64,000 nt of DNA, taken from assembly GCF_041261445.1 (NCBI RefSeq), contig NZ_JBGCCU010000004.1, positions 62,001 to 126,000 on the forward strand. The letters are read 5' to 3'. Of this stretch, positions 25,025 to 32,715 are shown piece after piece. The stretch's first letter is position 1. Each line of letters opens with the position of its first letter. A program made the position numbers and the translations under genes. The stretch is from Catenulispora sp. EB89 (GTDB taxonomy: Bacteria; Actinomycetota; Actinomycetes; Streptomycetales; Catenulisporaceae). Under the pieces are notes generated by a model. That model searched no databases, was not told where the DNA came from, and saw only the letters and a list, made by a program, of their open reading frames with translations.

Positions 25025-27417
25025 GCGCTCACCTGTTCCTTCCCCGTCTCGCGCGTCGTGCGCGTCTTCCGCAGTTCGTACAGCTCGCTCGGCGAGATCG
25101 GCATCCGCCGCACGCTCAGCCCCTCGGCGTCCTCGATCGCCGAGGCGACGGCCGCCGAGGTCGGGATGACCCCGGCCTCACCGGCGCCCTTCAACCCCAG
25201 GGGGTTCACTCCCGAGGCGGTCACCATGTGCGCCGTCTGGATGTGCGGCACCTCCGTGGCGAACGGGATCAGGAAGTCCATGTAGGAGGCGTTGACCAGC
25301 TGGCCGGCGTCGTCGTAGACGATCCGTTCGTACAGCGCTCCCCCGACGCCCTGCGCGACGCCGCCGTGCACCTGGCCCTCGACGATGCGCGGGTTCACGA
25401 CCACGCCGCAGTCGTGCACGACGCAGTACCTCAGGATGCGGATATCAGCGGTCTCAGGGTCCGTCTCGACCACGACGCCGTGTGCCCCGGCCGCGAACGT
25501 CGAACGCTCCGGCATGTAGTAGCCGGTCGCCTCCAGGCCCGGTTCGTCGCCGGTGCCGACGGCCGCCGCGAACTGCGTGGCCGCCTTCGCCGCCTCGTCG
25601 AAGGCGTAGCGCAGCGGGTTCGACAGCACCGCGACCGTGCGCAGGTCGATCGAAGCCGCGGGATCGTCACGGCGGCGCACGGTCCCGTCGACGAGCTCCA
25701 GGTCCGCCGGATCGGCGCCGCCGCCCAGCGCCGCCGCCGCGATCCGCTTCGCCTTCTCGGCGACCTTGCCGGCGGCGATGGCGACGGCGTTCCCGCTGGT
25801 CACGATGGCGCGCGAGGCGAACGTCCCGACCGCGTACTTGAACCGGCGGGTGTCGCCGGTGATGACCGTGATGTTCGCGACGCCGACCCCCAGCACGTCG
25901 GCGGCGATCTGCGCCAGGGATGTGTAGTGTCCCTGGCCCTGTGTCGTCAGCCCTGTGGAGACAACGATTTCGCCGGTCGTCTCCACCTTCACGTGCGCGC
26001 CTTCGTAGGGACCCATGCCGGTGCCCTCGACGTACGCCCCGATGCCGATCCCGATCCGGCGGCCCTCCGCCGCGGCCGCCGCGCGCTCGGCCTCGAAGCC
26101 GTCCCAGCCGACGAGCTCGCGGATCATCCGCAGCATCGACGGGTAGTCGCCGGAGTCGTAGATCAGCGGACGGCCGTCCTGGAACACCAGACCCTGGTCG
26201 TAGGGCATCTCCTCGGGCTGGATCAGGTTGGCCTCGCGCACCGCGAGCCGGTCCAGGCCCAGGTACTCGGCGATGGCGTCCATCGTCCGCTCCATCGCGA
26301 ACACGCCTTGCGGCCGTCCCGCGCCCCGGTAGGGGGTGACGATGACAGTGTTCGTATACAGCGAGGTGAACTCGACCCGGTACGCGCCGACCTTGTACGG
26401 CCCCAGCAGCTGCGTGGACGTCACGATCGGCACGATGATCCCGTAGGGCACGTACGCGCCGTTGTCGTGCCAGATCTCGACGCTGAGCCCGTGCAGCCGG
26501 CCCGCGTCGTCGAAGCCGACCTCGACGTGCTGCTGCTGGCCGCGCTCGTGCGCGCTGGAGATGAAGTGCTCGCGCCGGTCCTCGACCCACTTCACGTCCC
26601 GGCCCAGCTTCATCGCGGCCCACGGCACCAGGATCTCCTCGGGCCAGGGATGCACGATCTTCACGCCGAAGCCGCCGCCGACGTCGGGGGTGATCACCTC
26701 GACGCGGTCCGGCGGCAGTTCCAGCTTGGCCGCCACGGCCAGGCGGACGCTCGTCGAGGTCTGCGTCGAGGTGTGGACTCGCAGGGTTCTGTCGTCGGCG
26801 TCCCAGTGCGCCAGGACTCCCTTGCCCTCCATGGGCATCGAGGCGCTGCGCTCGATCTGCAGGTCCAGCGACAGGCGGTGCGGGGCGGCGGCGATGGCTT
26901 CGTGGGCATCGCCCTTGCCGTTGGTCTGCACGCTGCGCGCGGCGATGTTGCCCGGCACCTCGTCGTGCACCAGGCGCTGCGCCGCCCTTGCCTGGTCGAT
27001 GCCCACGACCGGCGGCAGGTCCTCGTACGTGACCACGATCCGCTCGGCCGCGTCCTCGGCGACGTAGCGGTCGGTCGCGACCACCATGACCACGGCCTCG
27101 CCGACGTGGTTGACCTCGTCCTTGGCCAGGCAGTACGGAGTGCGGGGGTGGGTGAGGTCGGGGTGCGGGATCAGCAGCGGGAGCGGTTCGGCGACGCGGC
27201 CGGGCAGGTCCTCGTAGGTGTAGACGGCGACGAGGCCTTCGACGTCCAGCGCGTCGGTGACGTCGATGTCTGCGATGCGTGCGTGCGCGTTGGGGCTGCG
27301 GACGAACGCTGCCGCGAGGGCGCCTCGGCCGAGGTCGTCGACGTAGCGGCCGTCGCCTCTCAGGAGCCTGGGATCCTCTTTGCGGACCAGCGGTTGGCCG
27401 ACGAGCTTCTCACTCAT
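25021..27417 (-). CDS. Molybdenum hydroxylase large subunit (CoxL/XdhB-type, form II-like)
   Basis: A 798-residue molybdopterin-binding subunit of the xanthine oxidase family. It has KEDPRLLRGDGRYVDDL at the start, the Mo-site loop GGGFGVK, TPYRGAGRPQG at about residue 361, and the catalytic-glutamate segment KGAGEAGVIPTSAA near residue 745. The PYRGAGR loop is of the form II type. The AYxCSFR loop that defines true CO dehydrogenase is absent, so CO oxidation is unlikely. With a nucleobase permease and a barbiturase-family gene in the same run, a uracil/thymine dehydrogenase role (uracil to barbiturate) is the best guess. The ATG overlaps the small-subunit gene by 8 bases. Confidence 0.92.
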   Translation of the reverse strand: MSEKLVGQPLVRKEDPRLLRGDGRYVDDLGRGALAAAFVRSPNAHARIADIDVTDALDVEGLVAVYTYEDLPGRVAEPLPLLIPHPDLTHPRTPYCLAKDEVNHVGEAVVMVVATDRYVAEDAAERIVVTYEDLPPVVGIDQARAAQRLVHDEVPGNIAARSVQTNGKGDAHEAIAAAPHRLSLDLQIERSASMPMEGKGVLAHWDADDRTLRVHTSTQTSTSVRLAVAAKLELPPDRVEVITPDVGGGFGVKIVHPWPEEILVPWAAMKLGRDVKWVEDRREHFISSAHERGQQQHVEVGFDDAGRLHGLSVEIWHDNGAYVPYGIIVPIVTSTQLLGPYKVGAYRVEFTSLYTNTVIVTPYRGAGRPQGVFAMERTMDAIAEYLGLDRLAVREANLIQPEEMPYDQGLVFQDGRPLIYDSGDYPSMLRMIRELVGWDGFEAERAAAAAEGRRIGIGIGAYVEGTGMGPYEGAHVKVETTGEIVVSTGLTTQGQGHYTSLAQIAADVLGVGVANITVITGDTRRFKYAVGTFASRAIVTSGNAVAIAAGKVAEKAKRIAAAALGGGADPADLELVDGTVRRRDDPAASIDLRTVAVLSNPLRYAFDEAAKAATQFAAAVGTGDEPGLEATGYYMPERSTFAAGAHGVVVETDPETADIRILRYCVVHDCGVVVNPRIVEGQVHGGVAQGVGGALYERIVYDDAGQLVNASYMDFLIPFATEVPHIQTAHMVTASGVNPLGLKGAGEAGVIPTSAAVASAIEDAEGLSVRRMPISPSELYELRKTRTTRETGKEQVSA

Positions 27418-27928
27418 GCGGTGCCTCCCGCTCGCTCTTAATCTGTGTCTCATTCAGAATCTCCGCCGCGCGAAGGACCGCGGCGACGATGTTCTGGTAG
27501 CCGGTGCAGCGGCACAGGTTCCCGCCGATCGCCTCGCGCGCCTCCTCCTCGGTCGGCTTGGGGTTCTCCTCCAGGTAGGCGGTGATCGTGGTGATGAAGC
27601 CGGGGGTGCAGAATCCGCACTGCAGGCCGTGGCATTCCTGGAAGGCCTGCTGCACCGGGCCGAGCTCGCCGCCGGGATCGCAGCATCCTTCGACGGTGGT
27701 GATCGCGTGGCCGTCGACCGAGACCGCGAAGACGAGGCAGGACCGGACCGGGACGTCGTCCAGCAGGACGGTGCAGGCGCCGCAGACGCCGTGTTCGCAG
27801 CCGAGGTGCGTGCCGGTGAGGCCGAGGTCCATGCGCAGGAAGTCGGCGAGCAGGCGCCGGGCCGGGGTCTCGCCGCGCCGGGTGACGCCGTTGACCGTGA
27901 CAGTGATCTGATGCAGTTGCTCGGTCAC
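27410..27928 (-). CDS. Molybdenum hydroxylase [2Fe-2S] small subunit (CoxS-type)
   Basis: A 172-residue iron-sulfur subunit. The plant-ferredoxin-type cluster ligands are C44, C49, C52 and C64 (GCEHGVCGACTVLL ... RSC). The second cluster ligands are C104, C107, C139 and C141 (QCGFCTPG ... NLCRCTGY). It passes electrons from the Mo site to the FAD subunit. The GTG start at 27928 overlaps the FAD-subunit stop as GTGA. All eight cysteines are present, so the electron path looks intact. Confidence 0.93.
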   Translation of the reverse strand: MTEQLHQITVTVNGVTRRGETPARRLLADFLRMDLGLTGTHLGCEHGVCGACTVLLDDVPVRSCLVFAVSVDGHAITTVEGCCDPGGELGPVQQAFQECHGLQCGFCTPGFITTITAYLEENPKPTEEEAREAIGGNLCRCTGYQNIVAAVLRAAEILNETQIKSEREAPHE

Positions 27929-28773
27929 GGGGCCACCGCCTCGTACGCCGCCTTCAGCGAGCGCGCGGTCAGGACGCGTGCCAGATGCCTGCGATACTCG
28001 GCGGTCGCGTGGATGTCGTCCTCGGGGTCGAGCTGGTCGGCCGCGTGTTCGGCGGCGGCGTCCCAGTCGGCGCCCGCGGCGGTCACGTCCACCAGCTGCG
28101 GCACCGGCCCCACCCCGATGTACACCGCCTTCGCGGAGGTCACGGCGCCGGACTCGTCGACGCGGACCGAGGTTCCGACCCCGCACATCGCGTAGTCGCC
28201 GTTGCGCCGTGACAGTTCGCGCCAGTCGGTTCCGGTACGGCCTTTGGGTTTCGGGAAGTAGGCCTCGATGGCCAGCTCGTCTTCTTCGCAGGCTGATTCC
28301 ATCGGGCCGACGAAGAAGTCGGCCGCCTTGACGACCCTCTCCCCGGCGCGCTCCGAGCGCAGAAGCACATCGCCGTCGAGGAGCAGCAGCACCGCGGGCA
28401 TCTCAGCACACGGATCCGCGTGCACGAGGCTGCCGACGGTCGTTCCGCGGTTGCGGATGGTCGGGTGTGCGACGGTGCGGACGGCCTGGCGTAAGAGGGG
28501 GACGGCTTCGAAGGCGTGGGTGGCGCGTTCGACGTCCGCGTGCCGGGCCAGCGCGCCGACCCGGACGCCTTCCAGGTCCGTGCGCACATAGGCGAGCTCG
28601 TCCAGGCGGTTCACGTCGATCAGCCGCGCGGGCGCCGTCAGCCGCATGTTCAGCATCGGCACCAGGCTCTGGCCACCGGCCAGGACCTTCGCGTGTCCGC
28701 CGTGTTCCGCCAACAACCGCACGGCCTCGTCGACCGTGTCCGGGTCGTGATACACCACCGGCGGGGGCTTCAT
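27925..28773 (-). CDS. Molybdenum hydroxylase FAD subunit (CoxM-type)
   Basis: A 282-residue FAD-binding subunit. FAD contacts are visible as AKVLAGGQSLVPMLNMR near residues 28-44 and TIRNRGTTVGSLVHADPCAE near 105-124. It takes electrons from the iron-sulfur subunit and passes them to a quinone or NAD acceptor. The ATG at 28773 has a modest GAGG ribosome site. It opens the M-S-L gene order, which is that of CO-dehydrogenase-like enzymes. A 136-base gap separates it from the upstream permease gene, so a separate promoter is possible there. Confidence 0.92.
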   Translation of the reverse strand: MKPPPVVYHDPDTVDEAVRLLAEHGGHAKVLAGGQSLVPMLNMRLTAPARLIDVNRLDELAYVRTDLEGVRVGALARHADVERATHAFEAVPLLRQAVRTVAHPTIRNRGTTVGSLVHADPCAEMPAVLLLLDGDVLLRSERAGERVVKAADFFVGPMESACEEDELAIEAYFPKPKGRTGTDWRELSRRNGDYAMCGVGTSVRVDESGAVTSAKAVYIGVGPVPQLVDVTAAGADWDAAAEHAADQLDPEDDIHATAEYRRHLARVLTARSLKAAYEAVAP

Positions 28774-28909
28774 GGAGGCATCCTCTTCTCGCCGAAAGGG
28801 TCGCGGCGACGTCGACTTCTGCCGAACACCGCCGCGATCGCTGGCTGAACTTGCCCAAGGAAGGTGCACGAGGGGCATGTCGCCGCGTTTCCTGCCTGCC
28901 TGTCGCTGT

Positions 28910-30358
28910 TTACTCCTGGGGTTTTACCCCGCTCGGGGGGCCCGATGCTTCGGTTGGGCCGTCCGCGCCGGACGCTGTGGCTGTCTCGGCCAGTGCGGGG
29001 GTCTTCAGGTGCGGCGGGGCGATGAGGCGGGCGGCGTGGTAGCAGACGATGGTCACGATGGTGCCGAGCGCGATCCCGGACAGCGAGAAGTTGTCGGTGA
29101 ACTTCAGGCTCGTGTTGCCGATGCCGATGATGACGCCGGCCGCGATCGGCACCAGGTTCAGCGGATTGCCGAAGTCCACCCGGTTCTCGGTCCAGATCTT
29201 GACACCGAGCAGGCCGATCATGCCGTACAGGACCACGGTGATGCCGCCGAGGACACCGCCGGGAGTGGCCGCGACCAGGGCACCGAACTTGGGTGAGAGG
29301 CCGAACAGGATGGCCACGAGGGCGGCGACGTAGTAGGCGGCCGTGGAGTAGACGCGGGTGGCGGCCATGACGCCGATGTTCTCGGCGTAGGTGGTGGTCG
29401 GCGAGCCGCCGAAGGTGCTGGCCACGACGGTGCCGAAGCCGTCGGCGGCGATGGCGCGGCCCATGTACGGGTCGAGGTCGTCGCCGGTCATCTCGGCGAC
29501 CGCCTTGACGTGCCCGGTGTTCTCGGCGACCAGCGCGATCACGGCCGGGAGCACGAGCAGGATGAAGGCCCACTTGAACTCCGGGAAGTGCCAGCCGGCG
29601 ATCTGGTGCACGCCGATGCCGTTGGTCTTGTTCGGGAATCCGATCCACTTGGCTGATTTGACGGCGTCGAAGTTGACGCGCCAGTGCGTGGTGTCGTGGC
29701 CGGCGCCGGAGTCGTAGGACGTGATCCTGCCGAAGATCCGGTCGACGATCCAGGACAGCACGTAGCCGAACACCAGCGCGACGAAGATCGCTATCCGGCC
29801 GAGGAAGCCCCGGACGCCCACCATGATGCCGATCGCGACCAGCATGGTGACCAGCGCGATCCACTGGTCCTGCGGCCAGTAGACGTTCGCCACGACCGGC
29901 GCCAGGTTGAAGCCGATCAGGAGCACCACCGCGCCGGTGACGACCGGGGGCAGGACGGCGTGGATGATCTGCGCGCCGAGGAAGTGGATCAGGACCCCGA
30001 CCACCAGCAGGACGCCGCCGGCGATCAGGATGGCGCCGGTGACGTGCTGGTCGTCGCCGCCCTGCGCGCGAATCGCCGCGACGCCGCCGACGAAGCTCGC
30101 GGAGGTGCCGAGGTAGCTGGGCACCTTGTTCTTGACGATCAGCAGGAAGCAGATCGTGGCGATCCCGCTCATCATGATCGCCAGCTGCGGATTCAGGCCC
30201 ATGACCAGGGGGAAGACGAACGTGGCGCCGAACATCGCGACGACGTGCTGCGCGCCGAGGCCGACGGTGCGCGGCCAGGACAGGCGCTCGTCGGGGCGGA
30301 CGACGGAGCCCGGTGGTGGAGTCTTGCCTTCGTATGCGACCCGCCAGCCCAATGTCAT
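28910..30358 (-). CDS. NCS2-family uracil/xanthine permease
   Basis: A 482-residue nucleobase transporter with about 14 hydrophobic segments. Family signatures are GLGAQHVVAMFGATFVFPLV, GFNLAPVV, VALVAENTGH on the helix carrying the substrate Glu, and the NCS2 motif FGGSPTTTYAENIGVMAATR. The N-terminal stretch (TLGWRVAYEGKTPPPGSVVR, then PDERLSWP) is common in uracil permeases of actinomycetes, so ATG 30358 is preferred over a GTG at 30376. It should import uracil, xanthine or a related base with protons. It is the first transport gene of the catabolic run, downstream of the PucR regulator. Confidence 0.92.
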   Translation of the reverse strand: MTLGWRVAYEGKTPPPGSVVRPDERLSWPRTVGLGAQHVVAMFGATFVFPLVMGLNPQLAIMMSGIATICFLLIVKNKVPSYLGTSASFVGGVAAIRAQGGDDQHVTGAILIAGGVLLVVGVLIHFLGAQIIHAVLPPVVTGAVVLLIGFNLAPVVANVYWPQDQWIALVTMLVAIGIMVGVRGFLGRIAIFVALVFGYVLSWIVDRIFGRITSYDSGAGHDTTHWRVNFDAVKSAKWIGFPNKTNGIGVHQIAGWHFPEFKWAFILLVLPAVIALVAENTGHVKAVAEMTGDDLDPYMGRAIAADGFGTVVASTFGGSPTTTYAENIGVMAATRVYSTAAYYVAALVAILFGLSPKFGALVAATPGGVLGGITVVLYGMIGLLGVKIWTENRVDFGNPLNLVPIAAGVIIGIGNTSLKFTDNFSLSGIALGTIVTIVCYHAARLIAPPHLKTPALAETATASGADGPTEASGPPSGVKPQE

Positions 30359-30439
30359 GGAGCGGACTGTAGCCACGGTGTGACCGGGGTCACAAGTACC
30401 CTCTGGTTACCTCTTTCGCAGGTCGTACGGCTGTGAGGT

Positions 30440-32572
30440 TCACAGGCCTCGCATGTGGAGGATACGGAGAGCGACCGAAAGGTCGAGACGGAGATCGGGG
30501 CGCTCCATGAAGGGGCCGACGAGGCGCTCGATCTTGCCGATGCGGTAACGCAGGGTGTTGTAGTGGAAGTGCAGGCGGCGAGCGGCCTCGGCGACGTTCA
30601 GGTTGGTGTCGAGGAGGACTTCGAGGGTGGTGCGCAGGTCCTCGGCGTCGGGATCGCCGTCGGCGGCCAGGCCTTTGAGCGTCTGGCGCGCGAAGTCGCG
30701 GAGCTCCGCCGGGTCCGGGACCAGGGAGAGCAGGCGGTAGACGCCGAGGGCGTCGAAGTGCGCGACCGAGCCGGGACCGTTGAGGCGGCGGCCTATGCGG
30801 ACCGCGCGGCGCGCTTCCTCGTAGGCGGCGGGGAGGTCGGCGACGGTGGCGACGCGGCGGGAGACACCGGTGGAGAAGGTGCGGCGACCGCCTCCGCCAG
30901 TGCCGGAGACCTCGGCGATGAGGCTTTTGACCAGGGGGTCGGGGTCGTCGCCGGTTTTGAGGACGACGACGACTTCCTGGTTGAAGCCGGCCACGGGGTT
31001 GGTGCGGTCGCGGGCGGCGACGACGGTCTGCCAGGCGGCGGCGAAGCGTTCGCGGGCGGGGCGGAGGGCGTGTTGGGAGGCGGGGAGGACGGATTGGCCG
31101 GGGTCCAGTTCGGCGACCAGGACCATGAGGTGGGGGGTGGGGCGGGGGGCTTGGGCTGCGGCGGCGGGGCTTTGGGGCGCGGCACTGACGGTGCCGGAGG
31201 CTGCGGCTGCGGCTGCGGCTGCGGCCGGCGTGGCGGCGTCGGCGGGGGTCGGGGCGGCGGTGTCGCCCGCAGGGGCCTGAGCGGCAGCGGCGCCGGATCC
31301 GCCGCCGTTGGTGGTCGCGCCGTATTGCCCGGTCTGGTGCCCGGCCTGTTGCCCCGTCTGGTGCCCGGCCTGTTGCCCCGTCTGGTGCCCGGCCTGTTGC
31401 CCCGTCTGGTGCCCGGCCTGTTGCCCCGTCTGGCGCCCTGTCTGGTGCCCCGCGTACTGTCCTGGTCCCCTGGTGCCGTTCTGGGGACGGCCGGCCGGTG
31501 CGCGTCCCGGGCTGATGTCCCAGCCGAGCGTCGCGGCGTGCGCGGCGGCCGACTGCAGGTCCTCCAGGCGCCCGGTCAGCAGGTCTCTGAGGAAGTCGGC
31601 GCGGTACTTGTCCTCGACCGCGGCCACCGCCAGCTGCTTGACCACGGACAGCGCGGCGACCGTGGCGGCCCGTTCGAGCGCCGCGACGTCGGCGGCGTCG
31701 AAGGCGCGGCGTCCGGCGAAGGCGACCAGGCGGCCGTGGTCGACGCGTCCGGCGACGATCGGGACCAGCGCGTGCTGCGTGCCGTGGTGCGCGGTCAGGC
31801 CGGGCTGCTCGGCCTCGGTGCGCAGGCGGTGGTCCGCGTCCGGGCCGGGGGCGGCGTCGAAGCAGGGCAGGTGGCGGACGGCGTCGGCGCCGTGCTCGGC
31901 CAGCACCCGGCCGTCCGGCGTGGTGACCAGGACCGGGCCGCCGAGGATGTTCGCCAGCTCGGCGGCGAGCTCGGCCAGGCCGCCGCCCTCCAGCGCGATC
32001 TGCGCGAGCGTGCGGTGGACGTGGTCGGCGCGGGCCAGGACGGCGGACTGGCGGTCGAGGACGTCGGACAGGACGTCGGTGAGGATGTCGTCGAAGGCCA
32101 CACCCTCGGGCAGCTCGATCACCGGGAAGCCGAGCGCGTCGGCGGCGGCGAGGAGCTCGGGCGGGAGGTCGCCGAGGTAGCGGTGCGGCTTGATCGCGAT
32201 GGCGGACAGGCCGGCACGGTCGAGGTCGCCGATGAGGTCGGTGAGCGGCGAGGGCGAGTGGCGCAGCGGGTAGCCGGTGGTGAGGAGGAGTTCCTTGGGC
32301 TTGACCCAGGGGAGGATGTCGGGGACCTCCATCACGTTGACGCGTTCGACGACGCGGTCGTGCCCGGCGTGGCCGGCGACGATGCGGGCACCGGCGAGGG
32401 CGGGGAGGGCCAGGGCCTGGGTGACGGTGAGGCCTATGGGGGCGGGGGTGCGGGTGGCTGGGGTGCTCACCTCTGGACTTTCCGACCGTAGGCGCACGCC
32501 CGGGCTCGGCTCCGTCGGTTCGGTCAGTTCCGTCGTCTCCGTCCGCCGTGCCGACTCTGCCGGCTGTGTCAT
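30440..32572 (-). CDS. PucR-family transcriptional regulator with repeat-built insertion
   Basis: A regulator of about 710 residues. An N-terminal PucR sensor domain (LTVTQALALPALAGARIVAG ... LLTTGYPLR) is followed by a GAF-like region, a CdaR/GGDEF-like region and a C-terminal HTH_30 domain (LNVAEAARRLHFHYNTLRYR). Between the GAF-like and CdaR-like parts lie 120-150 unusual residues, including octapeptide repeats GQQAGHQT and a poly-Ala/Pro stretch. PucR proteins control purine and pyrimidine use. The nearest targets are the permease gene downstream and divergent fdrA. ATG 32572 has a GGGGGAC site; an alternative ATG at 32659 would add 29 residues. Confidence 0.88.
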   Translation of the reverse strand: MTQPAESARRTETTELTEPTEPSPGVRLRSESPEVSTPATRTPAPIGLTVTQALALPALAGARIVAGHAGHDRVVERVNVMEVPDILPWVKPKELLLTTGYPLRHSPSPLTDLIGDLDRAGLSAIAIKPHRYLGDLPPELLAAADALGFPVIELPEGVAFDDILTDVLSDVLDRQSAVLARADHVHRTLAQIALEGGGLAELAAELANILGGPVLVTTPDGRVLAEHGADAVRHLPCFDAAPGPDADHRLRTEAEQPGLTAHHGTQHALVPIVAGRVDHGRLVAFAGRRAFDAADVAALERAATVAALSVVKQLAVAAVEDKYRADFLRDLLTGRLEDLQSAAAHAATLGWDISPGRAPAGRPQNGTRGPGQYAGHQTGRQTGQQAGHQTGQQAGHQTGQQAGHQTGQQAGHQTGQYGATTNGGGSGAAAAQAPAGDTAAPTPADAATPAAAAAAAAASGTVSAAPQSPAAAAQAPRPTPHLMVLVAELDPGQSVLPASQHALRPARERFAAAWQTVVAARDRTNPVAGFNQEVVVVLKTGDDPDPLVKSLIAEVSGTGGGGRRTFSTGVSRRVATVADLPAAYEEARRAVRIGRRLNGPGSVAHFDALGVYRLLSLVPDPAELRDFARQTLKGLAADGDPDAEDLRTTLEVLLDTNLNVAEAARRLHFHYNTLRYRIGKIERLVGPFMERPDLRLDLSVALRILHMRGL
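31333..31452. repeat. 24-bp tandem repeats inside the PucR gene
   Basis: Four identical 24-base units and one diverged unit run from 31333 to 31452. On the coding strand each unit gives the octapeptide GQQAGHQT. Because the period is a multiple of three, copy number can change without breaking the frame. Confidence 0.9.
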
Positions 32573-32715
32573 GCGCTGTCCCCCGTTCGCCTCCGCCGCC
32601 TCGCTTGACGATGTGGATATCTGCGAAGCTCTGGCGCTGTCCTTGTCAGGATTGCCCATGCCCGGACAGTAGCCCCGAGGTCTAGCGTCGCGACAGGCCC
32701 TCGCGGAAAGGATCG
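32573..32715. promoter_or_regulatory. Divergent control region between pucR-type regulator and fdrA
   Basis: The regulator gene (minus) and fdrA (plus) start within 143 bases of each other, or 56 bases if the earlier regulator ATG is used. Promoters for both directions and the likely PucR operator should lie here. No convincing -10/-35 pair or palindrome could be picked by eye. The fdrA ribosome site AAAGGA is at about 32707-32712. Confidence 0.5.

Noticed and set aside
25021-28773. The CoxM/S/L genes considered as an aerobic CO dehydrogenase.
   Set aside because: The active-site loop is PYRGAGR, not AYxCSFR, and the context is nucleobase catabolism.
31333-31452. The 24-bp repeats in the PucR gene considered as a CRISPR or integration site.
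   Set aside because: They lie in frame inside a conserved gene and have no spacers.
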